Made by a program: the position numbers and the translations under genes. A stretch of DNA of 64,000 nucleotides from Lumnitzera littorea (taxonomy: Eukaryota; Streptophyta; Magnoliopsida; Myrtales; Combretaceae): NCBI GenBank assembly GCA_024138015.1, contig JAMXBB010000010.1, positions 77,277,689 through 77,341,688 on the forward strand, written 5' to 3'. The notes below the pieces were generated by a model. It had not been told where the DNA came from, made no database searches, and was given only the letters and a program-made list of their open reading frames with translations. Below, piece by piece: positions 13,674-25,556 of this stretch (positions are counted from its first letter, which is position 1; each line of letters starts with the position of its first letter).

Positions 13674-13962
13674 AACCCCGAAAGCAAATAGTGTGCTAGT
13701 GAAGAAGGTAAGGCAACTTATACTAGGGAAGTGTAATTTTAGGTATGTATGTTTTTTTTAAATTTGTATTGGGCTGGGTTCCTATTCCTTTGTTCGTAGG
13801 TTTTCGTGTCAAATCTTAATAAGATGAAAAGAAGACTTTGGTCGAAGTTGGTGCTGTGGCGAATCGGATTCGGATATGTGTATTGAATTGATGTGTCGTC
13901 TATCGTCTATTGTCTAGCTGGCGCAAGTGCACAGTAGGGTTTTTTTTTTTGTTTTTTTAACA
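13674..13962 (-). promoter_or_regulatory. 5' flank of the RCC1-like gene
   Basis: This 290-bp stretch separates the RCC1-like ATG from the fold-back element and must contain the 5' UTR and core promoter. It is less AT-rich than the neighbouring repeat. I see no convincing TATA box. A T-rich tract (13938-13957) lies at the border with the fold-back element. Confidence 0.4.
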
Positions 13963-15105
13963 AAAGGGTATTAAAGAGAATTTTATATTTAAAACTCAAA
14001 CATTTACATCTTTTCTATCATAATTTTAAGCATTTCAAAATTCTTATTTAAATTCTCTACATTTAAAAATATTATCAAATAAATACTTTCATTAAGGCCA
14101 TTAAGTTTTCTATCTATTTGTATCATGTGACACATTTTTATTGGCTTACTTTTTTATTAAACAAATATTATAATAAAATATCTTTAAAATAAATAAAATA
14201 ATAAATAAAGTAAAAAAATTAAAAAAAAAAGGAAAATTATAAAAAAAGAACAAACAAATAATAAACAATATATAAATATATATAATAATAAACATATAAT
14301 TTTATTAAAATTACAATAAAATAAGAAAAATAAAATAATAAGAAATTTATAAAAAAAGAAAAAGAGAAACCTTTTGATAAAAGGAAATTGATTCCTACCA
14401 TTCCCTAACCTAGGGGTAGTCGAAACTAGCACCAAGTGAGAATATATCATACAACTGACAATTGGCTATGAGTAACGACTTACCGACTTAAGGTGATTGT
14501 GTAACTTGATAGAGACTTAATTAAGTTTGAATCCTTTTTCTTATTTTTTTAAAATTTTTTCACCTGTTAGGCTAGTGGGCAGCTAAATGTATGTCACACG
14601 ACCCACTTTTTTAATAAGTTACAACCTTTTGTTACTTGGTATTAATTTTGGCCACCCTAAGATTAAAGGTTAATGCAACCCTCTATAGTTTACCGTCAAT
14701 TAGTCTTTGGTCTTGGGGTGGACTAAATAAATTTTCTTTATAAAAAATTTTCCATTTTTTTATTTTATTGCAATTTTAATAGAGGGATATATATATATAT
14801 GTATGTTTATTATTTGTTTTTTCTTTTTTTATAATTTTTCCTCTTTTTTGGAATTTTTCTGAAATTTTTTACTTTTTATTATTTTATTTATTTTTAATAT
14901 ATTAATATTTAATTAATAAAAAAGGTAATCTAATCAAAATGTGTCACGTAGCATAAATGGATAGAAAACTTAACAGTGTTAACGAAAGTGTTTATTTGAT
15001 AGTACTTGTAAACATAAGACTTAAATAAAAATTCTAAAAATTTAGGACTCAAACAGAAATGATGGAAAATTTTAAGTCCTAAATATGTAATTTTTTCCCT
15101 TTTTA
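13963..15105. mobile_element. Long terminal-inverted-repeat (fold-back) element
   Basis: The left arm (about 13963-14370) and the right arm (about 14730-15105) are imperfect inverted copies. Landmarks found in opposite orientation are TTAAGTTTTCTATC, GTGACACATTTT, ATCAAATAAA and AACAAACAAATAATAAAC-like runs. About 350 bases of less repetitive DNA lie between the arms. It has no coding capacity. The long, subterminally AT-rich arms and GGG...CCC ends are like non-autonomous Mutator-type or fold-back elements. I found no clear target duplication, so the ends are approximate. Confidence 0.65.
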
Positions 15106-15119
15106 TTTATAAAACATTG

Positions 15120-16430
15120 GCTGCATTACAAGGTGGCTACAAGCTATATTGCCCTTTCATTGTGAAAACCAAAGATAGTTCAAGGAATTTTATATTCCCT
15201 TTACATTACACGGCCAATAGAATCTAATAAACGATGTAATAAACATTCATATGAAGGGACAAAAAACAACTCCTCCTCCATATAACCTTCCCTTCTAATC
15301 CTTCGTGCTATCCAATTTGCTAAAAGGTTACCTTCCTTGGGCACAAAAGTAATCCAAACATTTTCAAAGGAAGAAAACAAAGATCACATGAAAGAATTTG
15401 TTTAGTATACTTGTTTCCTTAGAGAGTAGATGATTTGAAATTTTTGAGTTCATATTAACTTTTACTCACTTAAATCCCATTTTCTTTTTCTAGATTTCTA
15501 AGCCCCAATATAACTCCCATAACTCAGCACTTAGAATGTTCACTTCCCCAATGTTATGTAAGTAACCCATTATCCATCTACCTAACTCGTTTCTTATTAC
15601 TCCCTTAGTTATAGCTTTTCCATTACTTTCTTAAAGAGATGCATCTAAATTTAGTTTTACCCAACCAGGGGTAAGGCTTCTCATGCCACTCCTCTTAACT
15701 CTATTTTGTATAGTGTTTTTTGTTGCCTTGTAAACCTAAAATTTCATGAGCAAGATTATGGGTTACGTGCTGAAGTTCCTCTTAACAAGTAATATGTTGA
15801 AATAAACCATTATTCCTTGTTTTCCACAAAGTCTAAAGGCTAAAACTAAAAACAATTGCCCACAATGGATTTTTAGTGTATAGCTCAAATTTATTATACT
15901 TGCAATTATCCTTTATCTACCTTTCAGTTCCATGTTCTGGCTTTGATCCATCTAGTTAAGCCATATTTTACACCAAAAATTTTTTGCTCCTAGACATGAT
16001 CTAAGGACATACTCTATGGATTCAACTTCACTTGGACATAGACAACATTTGTCTAGTACTTGGTTAATAATCTTATCAACATTGTTCACTGTAGGTAAAG
16101 AATTATTTATTGCTTTTCAAATGAATAATTTACCTTTAGGTACTAAGGGACTTTTCTAAACCCATATGTAATCTTCAAAAGATACTATTTCATTTTCCCC
16201 TATTCTTTCATCAATTTCTTTCAATTGTTTATGCCTAGTAGAGTTTAAGGAGAAGTAGTAGCTACCACTTAGTTGATTAGATAAGGATATTTGGCTAATT
16301 TTGTTACTTAGCCATTCTAAAATAGGATAAGTAATAATTTCTTCACACTATACCATTTCTAATATCCATTACTGGTTCTTTCTCAATTCCTTCCATAAGT
16401 TATATCCACTCCTAATTCTAATTTCTCCCT
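15120..16430 (-). pseudogene. Degenerate L1-type LINE 3' end (zf-RVT and RNase H-like domains)
   Basis: Minus-strand reading gives the tail of a plant non-LTR retrotransposon. About 16150-15930 reads like the zf-RVT region (AINNSLPTVNN, then CCLCPSEVESIEYVLRSC). About 15690-15500 matches the start of the RVT_3 RNase H-like domain (GWVKLNLDASL, then GVIRNELGRWIMG and LSAELWELYWGLEI). About 15370-15280 matches its end (VPKEGNLLANWIARR). Stop codons and frameshifts interrupt the frame throughout and no reverse-transcriptase core was seen, so this is a dead, 5'-truncated copy. It abuts the fold-back element. Confidence 0.75.
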
Positions 16431-16789
16431 TTTCAGTCTACTTTTTATATCTTTTTACAATGATTTTAGCCTAATATCCTAAAACTTAACTCTATTTTTT
16501 ATACCAAAAGTGTATTTTTACTAATAAATACACTAGGTCGTATATATGGTAATAAATCGGTGAGAACCAAGTCAAACTCACAAGAAATGCTATACTAGTT
16601 CTCAATTGTGTTTGTCTCAAACACTATAAGCATGGGTTCAATTTTCAAAGAAATGCTTGATTTTGATGGCTACAAAAATTTTGGGGGAAATTGCAATTAT
16701 TCTTCTTAAACTTTTATTTAGGTGCAGATTTATCCTTTAAATTTTTAAATGTTGCAAATTATTTCTCTAAACTTTGATAAATTGATAAC

Positions 16790-17205
16790 ATAAAAGACAT
16801 TTCTATTTTAGTTAAAAAGTGACATTATAATCAAAGTTTAAGGGCTCTTAAAGTATACCTCGATAAGTTCAAGGGGTGTTTCTACACTAAAGTCAAAATT
16901 TAAAGGAGTTGTTGTTAACCTATGGGTTCTATTGGTAATTTATTAAAGTTTAAGAGAGTCATTTGTATTTTTTTGAAAATTTGTGAAGTCTATTGGTAAT
17001 ATAAAAGATATTTCCTATTTTAGTTAAAAAGTGACACTATAATCAAAGTTTAAGGGTTCTTAAAATATATCCCAATAAGTCTAAGGGTATTTCTACACTA
17101 AAATCAAAATTTAAGGGAGTTATTTTTAACCTATGGGGTTTATTAACAATTTATTAAAATTTAGAGGAGTTATTTGCATTTTCTTCAAAATTTTGTGTAA
17201 CCCAA
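16790..17205. repeat. Imperfect ~210-bp tandem duplication
   Basis: Two adjacent copies (about 16790-17000 and 17001-17205) share TTTTAGTTAAAAAGTGACA, then ATAATCAAAGTTTAAGGG, TTTCTACACTAAA and a common ending around TTAACCTATGGG. The sequence is non-coding. Nothing identifies the wider unit it came from. Confidence 0.7.
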
Positions 17206-17229
17206 CCTATCATTGTGATAAACTTCAAA

Positions 17230-18240
17230 GGCAATTATTCTTTTATTGATGCAAATCCACAAACACATAGCGAGCATGAACCATTAATGGGTATTCAACA
17301 TTCAAGTGAGATAAGGAATAGGAAGTGAAAGGGGTTTTTTACTATGAATTTATATAGATATTACACACTAAGACACAAACATAATCAAGGATTGAGCTCA
17401 AAATAGAGTCCAATATGACTCATAAACACTAAATGTCACTCAGGTTTTAAATAGGAGGTTGGATGTAACTCATTAACTCGTTCAAATAAAAGGTTCACCA
17501 CAATCTTAAAGTTGAGATTGATAAGAATACAAAAAATATTAAAGAATTAATCAGCACTCAATAATCCGGAAGAGGCAAGCTCTAAGAGCTTAAGAATATG
17601 CTTGCTCAAAAGAATGTTCAAGTGTAATCAATGTCTGTGAATTCTTTTCCCATCATTCATCGTTAATTACAAAAGTTGCTATTTATAGTAAATTCTAAAA
17701 CCCTAGTAACAAAAGTGTAAATAATATATAAGACTCTTAAGCCCTAAAGAATTGCTCACAATTGAAATAAAGAAAATATTTACAAAGTATACAAAACTAT
17801 ACATTCAACAGAGTGGTCGACATGCAGTCATCCGAGCTGTTTGTAAGAGCCGACCCAAGTAAGGGCTGATTGGTAGTCGAGTGTTCGAGCTGGGGTAGGA
17901 TGTTTGGAAGTCTTATTATGTTTGGTCGAGCTCCTTATGCGATCAGCCCACAATTGCTACACTTATGGATTGCTTAGCATTAGCTTTCCTGTACTATGCT
18001 GAGCTGTTCTTTGGCCTTAAAGCTTCAACCATTTAGTCTCTTACCACCTTGGCAGATGACAAACTTGATGCTAAATGATTCCTTTTCCTCCTTTCTTCCT
18101 TTTATTATCAGTTCAGCTTTAGCAAGAGTAGATCAGTCTCGAGTTAGGATAGTTTGGCTTCAGCTTTTAGTAAGTCTGCATTAGCTTCTGACAGGTTAGC
18201 CTCAACTTGAGGATTGTCATGGATTGATTTCTATCATCTA
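17230..18240. mobile_element. LTR-like remnant related to the LTR at 32288-33091
   Basis: The core 17675-17810 aligns by eye with 32600-32735: both contain TTGCTATTTATAGTA, then a short spacer and TGTAAATAATATATAA, followed by a similar A-rich stretch. Downstream both carry patches rich in CGAGC/GTCGGC words. I infer a decayed copy of the same LTR family. The exact ends and target duplication could not be set and there is no coding sequence. Confidence 0.45.
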
Positions 18241-18518
18241 TCTTAGTTCTTCTTTTATTTTCAATGATCTTGTTTTTTTTTTCTTACCAACTAAGGGAAA
18301 TAATATATATTAACACATAATTAAGAAGTACAATGTCTCCCAAGGCTATATAACAAGTTCTACATATAAGACTTTTCTTATAAGATTTGTTGAATTAACA
18401 CCCCAAAAACACATGCTCTAGCCCTTTTGCCTTGGGAAGCTAACCAATCAATAATAGCATTAGCTTTCCTATTAACTAGTGCAAAGATACAAATCAAGTT
18501 AATAATTTTATTTTATTG

Positions 18519-18541
18519 TATATATATATATATATATATAT
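18519..18541. repeat. (TA)n microsatellite
   Basis: An uninterrupted TA run of about 23 bases just before the solo gypsy LTR. A similar TA run occurs at about 21490-21511. Confidence 0.85.
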
Positions 18542-18762
18542 TTGCCAAAGATAATATTTAGTCATGATTTTTTTTCTTTTCTCAATTATTTTGAATTAGT
18601 TTCTCAAAAAGTATACTTGTTCAAGATATGGTTACATGGTAAGGATATTAAGAAACACTATCAACATATTGGTTATAACAATCCATAAGATATAGTTCAT
18701 AAAGTATCGTAGGTATTATCCTGAGCATAAGGACCAATTTCATTAAGTCCCCGTTAAGTTAA

Positions 18763-21697
18763 TGTAAGCTTCGTAATTAGGTGTTCAGAAGTCGATACAT
18801 AAAATTTACGGCCATTAGATAAGTTGACCGATTAGGTCCAAAATTTACAATTGAGTTAGAAATAATAGTAAAAGTAATCCCCTAAGTTTGAATTTAGAAT
18901 TGTAAATAATTAAATAATTAAATATTATAATATTAAGTTATATATCTATTGTTTGTTATTTATCGGAAATATATAAAATGAGTTTCGATAATTAACGAAT
19001 TGATAGAAATAAATTATATGCATTACGTGTAAATAATATTTAGATTATTTATTTGTATTATATATGTATTACGTGTAGATAACAATACTCGAAATTAATT
19101 AAATACCTAAAATATGTTAAAATAATACTAACTAATTAAGAAAAATTCGAAAAAAATCAAGGAAAAGACTAGAAAGTGTAGAAATGTATAGATATCGAGC
19201 ATGACATGTTGGGATTTGAAGAAAGAAAATCAACAAATAAGATTAAGCCAAATAAAAATTGAAAAGGAAGAAGAAAAGGGACATTTGGCATAAGGAAAAT
19301 TAAAGAGAGACCTAAACCCCATTATAAATTTAGAAACTCTCTTCCAAAATTCATTTTGAGCACATAAGAGCCTAGAAAAATTAGAGATAGATAAAAAAGA
19401 GATGAGAGAATATTTTTACAAAAATTAACAAAAATAGTATGCAATTAAGGCATTAGAAAAGATCATATTTTCAATGACCACCTACAAAAGCATGGACACC
19501 ATCACCAAACAGCTAACCCATTGCCTAAAGCTGTCGACATAGTGGGAGCTACTGCTGGTGGCTAGAAGCCATTCGATCAATGAGTTCTAAATTACATTCC
19601 AATTTTGTTTAATTTATTAAAATTATCAAATTAATCTAGAAAATTATGAAATTTAGCATTCAGAAGTATTTTTGTATGTAGATTTAGGGAAAAATGTTAA
19701 TTTGATAAAATTATATCTCAGGATATACCACATTTGAGAAATCATTAAATCCGAGCTAATTTTCGCTTTTGATTTAAATGATCTTAATGATGTAATTTTA
19801 ACCCCAAAATTTTTGTGTATACTGTTTAAGGTATATATATCAGTGTTATAAAGAGATATTAAAATTAATTTTCTAAGATTTTACTTAATTTTTAAGTCTT
19901 AAAATCATACATAAAAAGTAATTTTTAAACTTATTTTGCTGATATAAGGTTAATTTAATAAAAATTATGATTTAGGATATATTTAGACATCTTGAAATGC
20001 TAGTTGATGAAAAGAGATGGTATTTATGGTGTTAAGAAGGCTAAATGTGTATAATATGTGTATAGTATGTAATAGCATAGAACATGTGAAAATGGAAAAT
20101 AAGTGAATGAAGTATATTAAAATAAATTTTTAATATTATAATAACATAATATAAATTTAGGAAATTAAGTGAAAAATATAAGTTATTTTCGCATTAAGAG
20201 CAAAATTTAAGAGTTAGATTAAGAATGAAGTGTATAGTATAAACTAAAATATTAGTTAAGAGCTAAATAGAAAATTTACGATACCTAAGTGTAATTAGAT
20301 GAATTTCACATATTGGTTCGGAAGAAGTTCCTAAGGTTTACAAATAAAATTGTAATGAGAAGCCAAATTAGAGTCTAAATTAAGAACTAATTCAAAAACT
20401 AAATCAGAAGCTAATCTAAGATTGATTTGGTTATAAGTAATATAAAACTTGGATAATTGGGTAAAATTATAATTTAGAAGCTTATATGTAAAAAGGGAAT
20501 AAATAATAAAAGGGATATTTATATTATATGAACAAGCAGTGATAAGTTGACCTTGCGTCAAGTTTGAATGATCAAATCAAGAATTTCAAGTAAGTTAGAA
20601 TCAATACTCCATTACATTTTAGAGTACTATATTATAGTACTTGGAGGCTTAGGATTGTTTTTGTTTATGCTTGTATGTAGATCCTTATGTGTATTCTTGT
20701 CTGTCTCTAATTATTTAGCTGTATATTATGCTTTGCTTTGGTGATTTATGGTGGTTTGTATGGAGTGAAATTATTTGATCATCTGAATTAGACTTAGCTA
20801 TATTTAACCTAAACCCCTTAATTAGACATGTATTGTAACATTTTAAGGAACGACTAAGATTCTCCAATCAAATATAGATACTTTTGAAAAGGATAGTATT
20901 GAAGCATAATGATCATTTCTTCATTTTTAGTCAAACTAAGTGATAGGAGAGGAAGTAGCGGTAACAATAGGGGCAATGATTCAAAGCATAATCACGGGGG
21001 AAGCAGTGCTTTTGTTGCACAAACCTAGGTTTGTGTAGGTTTGGTTGCACAAACCTAGGTTTGGTTGTGACCTATTGTATAAGCGTTGAAACTCCTCAAA
21101 CTTAGATTACAGCAAGTGAAATTTCTCTAAATTGACAATAAACTGAATAACGTTGTGTAATGGTATTTGTATATTGCATTGCATTTAATTAATTGTTTGA
21201 GAACCTTGCTTGTGTTTATTATACAGTCTTATGTTTCCATCCCTACTCACGGAGCTATTGATTACTCATGCCCTTATAAATTTTATTTTAGGTGACAATC
21301 CAAATGCTGTGTTATAACTATCTTAAGGTTAGTACCCTTTTGAAGAACTTTGGTGAGGATTAAACTATAAGATCAGCAGAGTTTTAGACAGTTTTTGTTA
21401 ATAACTCTTAGATATATAGGTTAATCATGTAATATTTTACTTATCAGACTACTATCTTGTGTAAATATCTCCTAAGATCATGAGACAATATATATATATA
21501 TATATATATATGAATATGTCTTAAGGTTTTGTATGTAATTTTTATTAATAATCTTATACAAACAATTTACTTTAAAGTGGATAATTATAGGCACCTTGTG
21601 TGAATCATATCTACAATAGCAACTGAGACGTTAGTTATTATCTTAGACTGATTTATATGGTAAAACTATTACGACTCTACCGCTTTAAAACGTAACA
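18763..21697 (+). mobile_element. Full-length solo LTR of the gypsy family
   Basis: The ends are TGTAAGC (18763) and CGTAACA (21697). It is the reverse-complement orientation of the LTRs at 33395-36359 and 42910-45395: the 5' part (TTTGTTATTTATCG near 18952, AAATAATATTTAGAT near 19025) and the 3' part (GACTCTACCGCTTTAAAACGTAACA) correspond to those LTRs read backwards. The length (2935 bp) is close to the 2965 bp of the left gypsy LTR. No gypsy coding sequence flanks it, so it is a solo LTR. The five bases on each side (GTTAA, TCAAT) do not match, so the target duplication has decayed or a rearrangement occurred. Confidence 0.65.
21010..21065. repeat. 30-bp direct repeat with nested palindrome
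   Basis: GTTGCACAAACCTAGGTTT occurs twice with a 30-base period; each copy holds the perfect 12-bp palindrome AAACCTAGGTTT (21021-21032 and 21051-21062). It lies inside the solo gypsy LTR and I assign it no function. Confidence 0.8.
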
Positions 21698-22179
21698 ATC
21701 AATACTATAGATTTTAGTAAAGGATGTTATAAAGTGACTTCAATTCTATGTATCATATTGACATTGAGACATTTGTACCTAGAGGGTCATTCCTATATAG
21801 AGAAGATTCGTACATTTTTTCTCATTTATAAGAAGATATAAAGATACATATAATACAATACCCATGCTTTTTCACTGTAGTAATTCATGTGCATATATGA
21901 AAGCTAATGTTTTAACTCTTAAGCTTAACACTATGTTTCAAAGGATAGAAATTTATAGAGATCAAAGGAAAATATTAAGAAATGCAAAAAAGTTATGTGT
22001 TTAGTTAGGGTGGAAATGAGATGAAATAGTTTAACCATAGTGTTCCTTTTCTTTCTCTCCAAATTTAGAGAGAAATAAAAGGAAATGGATAGAAAGCACA
22101 TGAAAATACAAAAATAGCCTTACAATGGGAAGGAAATAGAAAAGAAAAGAGTCCAATAAGGTTACTTTAGTATTAGGAA
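21698..22179. other. Non-coding spacer with GGAAATG-type repeat
   Basis: No gene. The part at about 22005-22150 is rich in GGAAATGGATAGAAAG-like words that recur around 46400-46560 and on both flanks of the copia element at 52461, which suggests a common short repeat family. Confidence 0.35.
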
Positions 22180-23300
22180 CCGGATATGTCTAGGATTAAC
22201 AATTAAGATAAACTTAGAGGTATAAATAGATTGCTTTCCTTAGAATTTATGTCTCTTGTACTCAGTTTGCTAGGAGAGTTAATGTACCAAATTCTCTCGA
22301 GATACAACTAAGTTTTGGTATATAAATAGTAAAAATTCATATATCAAACCATGCTTGATGGAAATTCATACTTCAAGAAAATGCCAAAATACATAGCGAT
22401 AATTACATCTTATCTTATCTAGTTCAAAGGAAATAATCCTCCATCAAGAGTTATAATGATTTAATATTGAATCTAATTTGTTAAATTAAGTTTTAATTAG
22501 TTATAAATTAATCTAAACCCCCGATCATGAATTAATACAAATCTTTACAATTAAAACTTATGAAGTTTGATCAAAAGTTATAACTTTATCAAGGATCACG
22601 AACTTCAATTCTACTTACTCAAAGTTTAAGGGCAGTCAATTTACGTTTACTTGTTGAAGATTATTAGGTCGAGTTCACAGCCATAAACTTTGATTGTAGA
22701 CCTTTAGTATTTATTTATTTTTAGTTCCTTATTAAAGATCATGATTAGGTTCACTCCCATAATCCTAACCATGAACTTTACATTGCAAATCTCTTTTTTT
22801 ATGCTTATGTGAAACATGATTACCAACTTAGTTAATCATTAAGAATTATAAACACATAGTTTACACAATTTAAAACATATAATTGGGAATCTATTTCTAC
22901 ATGGTCTAAATATAAATACATCATTGATTATGCATAAATAATAGTAGATTTGAACTAATTCTTATTGTAAAATATTAAAGTTGCAACACACTGAGAAGTA
23001 CCTTATTGCTTTGAATTTTTACACTATCAGTTACAATCTAAGAATTTACACACATAATTATTTCACATTCAATAAGTAGATTTCGTGACAATGTGATAAT
23101 GGCCATGCGTTCATCTCGATTTTATTGAGAATTTACAAAAGTAAACTTCTTAAAATTTTGCTAGGAACGACACCACTCTTGTGTTTAATTAGGTGGATCT
23201 ATCAAATTTATTGATTTAGATTCAAAATCTATTTATTAATAGATATTTATTATATTATATATTATCTTCTTTTGACTAATAGTACCTACTGTACACTCAA
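22180..23300 (-). mobile_element. Probable 3' LTR / 3' end of a minus-strand copia element
   Basis: This stretch follows directly after the RNase H end of the copia polyprotein read on the minus strand, where the 3' LTR should be. Part of it (about 22190-22910) has a second copy at about 45615-46280: TTAACAATTAAGATAA, GAAATTCAT, AATGCCAAAA and CATCAAGAGTTATA occur in the same order. It contains no coding sequence. LTR borders are not resolved. Confidence 0.45.
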
Positions 23301-23380
23301 TTAGCAATGACTTATTTCTATCCTTTGAATAAGGAAACTAATGATACGTTAGAACAAAGTATGGTTACCATTAATACTAA

Positions 23381-25556
23381 CTATAACAGTTTGAGACTCA
23401 TCTTAGCAAAAGTACTTTTTGTCAGATCTCTTGACAATCTTTTGGTCAAATAATTTGCTAAGTTATTACTAGTCTCGATATAAATGATGGTTATAATTCC
23501 ATCTCTTATTAATTCTTTAATATACTTATATCTTAGTCCCATGTCTAGATTTTCCATTATAAATTTTACTATAGGCTCAAGATATTGCTTCACCATCATA
23601 AAGTATTGAAATGGCTTAAACAAGTTTTTGCTAAATTTCTATTTTCATCAATAAATTTCTCGGCTATTCTACTTCTTTACTAGTTGCATCAAGTGCTATA
23701 AAGCCAGCCTCAAATGTAGAACCCATTATACATGTTTATTTCTTAGATGTCCAATTTATGGTGTCACCACCTATGGTAAATATCCATCCAATAGTTGAAC
23801 TTCCATCACTAGTACTTGTTATCCAACTTGTATTTAAATATCATTCTAACATAGTGGGAAGGTCACCTAAAACATTCTGAATTTTCACTTTCTTTTTTAA
23901 GTATCCAAGTACTTTAGATATTACTTTTCTAATGCTTACTATTGGGATTATTAGTGTATTTTGACAATTTGCACACAATATATACAAAATCATGTCTAGT
24001 GTAATGAGAAACATTAATCAAACTCCTTATGGCACTAGCATATTCTAATTTTACTATTTTTCTTCCTAATTTTTTTTCAACTTAATATGAGGGGTATAAA
24101 GTGTAGTATATTCATCCTTTATTAAGTATTCCAACTTTTCAAAAATCCTTCCTATATGATGTGATTGACTTAATGTAATATCGTCACTATGCTTCAAAAC
24201 TTTAATCCCTAATGTTGGATCTAGTTCATTTAAATCTTTTCTTTTAAACTTTAAGGTAAGATATTTCTTAATTTATTGATGCCAATCATATTTTATTCCA
24301 AATATCAATAAATGGTCAACATACAAACAAATTATAATGCTATATTCACTAGTGAATTTTGAGTAAATACATTTATTTGCACTATTACGTTTAAAGCTGT
24401 TTGTAAAGATTACAACATTCAATTTCTCATATCATTATTTTGGGGCTTGCTTGAGTCCATACAAAGATTTAATTAATTTGCAAACTTTCTTATCATTTCC
24501 TAGTGGTATAAAACCTTATGGTTGTTACTTGTTCATCTAGTTGTTACTAATTTGTTAAGGTCACAATTCAAGAAGGCCATTTTATCATAAGTTTATGCAT
24601 ATGAAGTTTGAAAATGGATGCAAGGGAAATTAATATCTTAATGAAATTAATTCTTATAATGAGAGCATAGGTATCAAATAGTCTATTCTCTCTCATTGCT
24701 TGATTTGTTTGGTTACTATCCATGCCTTAAAAGTTTGTAAAGAACCCTCTAAATTCTATTTTTGTCTAAAAACCCACTTACATCCATTTGCCTTAAATTA
24801 TTAAGGTAAATCAACTAGAATCCAAGTATTATAACAAAGATTCTATCTCATCATTTATTATCTCTTTTCCAAACGCTACATCTCTAGAAACCATAACTTC
24901 ATTATAGGTTTTAGAATCACTATCTACAGTAAGAATTAAGAGGATTTTACTTATTACTAAATCTCTATTTTCTTCCACCAAGAAGTTAAGGGCTTATGGT
25001 CAATGAATCCGGGTTCTAGATTCTTACTTTTCCTTACTCCTTTACTTCTTATAAGTTTTATGGTAGATTCTACACTTGCATTTCCACTAGAATCCCTTTG
25101 TTTAGTTTCTTATCATGAGGTAGGACATGTTTCCTTTTTATGTAGATCACTATAGAATTTCTTTTCTAAAAGTTCTATGTCTCTAGTTTCAATAATGATA
25201 TTAAATTACGAATGCAATATTGTATATTCTTTAAAGTTTTGAATATAACCAACAAAAACTCCTTTTAAAACTCTAGCATTGTTTTATGATCAAAGGCTAT
25301 ATAGTAGGCTATGTACCCCCATATTTTGAAATATTGCGAATTTGGTTTTCTCCCTTTCCATTTGTCATATAGAGCAAAACTTAAAGATCTTGATAAGATT
25401 CTATTTAAAATATAAGATGAAGTTAATAAAACTTCTTCCCATAAGTTAAATGGCAACTTACTATTTAAAATTAATGCATTAGTTATATCCATAAGGTTTC
25501 AATTTTTATATTTTGTTAACCCATTTTGTTGTAGTATATATGAAGTAATAGATTAA
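23381..25556 (-). pseudogene. Copia pol, 3' half: integrase C-end, reverse transcriptase, RNase H (broken)
   Basis: On the minus strand, 25492-25265 reads like the region after the copia integrase core (NSKLPFNLWEEVLLTSSYIL, then KWKGRKPNSQYFKIWGY). At 24370-24080 the RT palm region appears (SIIICLYVDHLLIFG, then KDLNELDPTLGIKV and LSQSHHIGRI). Near 24060-23970 is the later RT/connection part (EYASAIRSLI). At 23623-23381 the RNase H end appears (LRYKYIKELIRDGIITIIYI, then SNNLANYLTKRLSRDL). The catalytic YVDD is YVDH. Many stops and frameshifts lie between these pieces. The order IN-RT-RH is that of Ty1/copia. The integrase is split by the insertion at 25562-30330. Confidence 0.8.

Noticed and set aside
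13456..13761. 101-codon plus-strand frame over the RCC1-like exons 1 and 2
   Set aside because: It is the antisense shadow of two coding exons whose minus-strand reading matches a known family.
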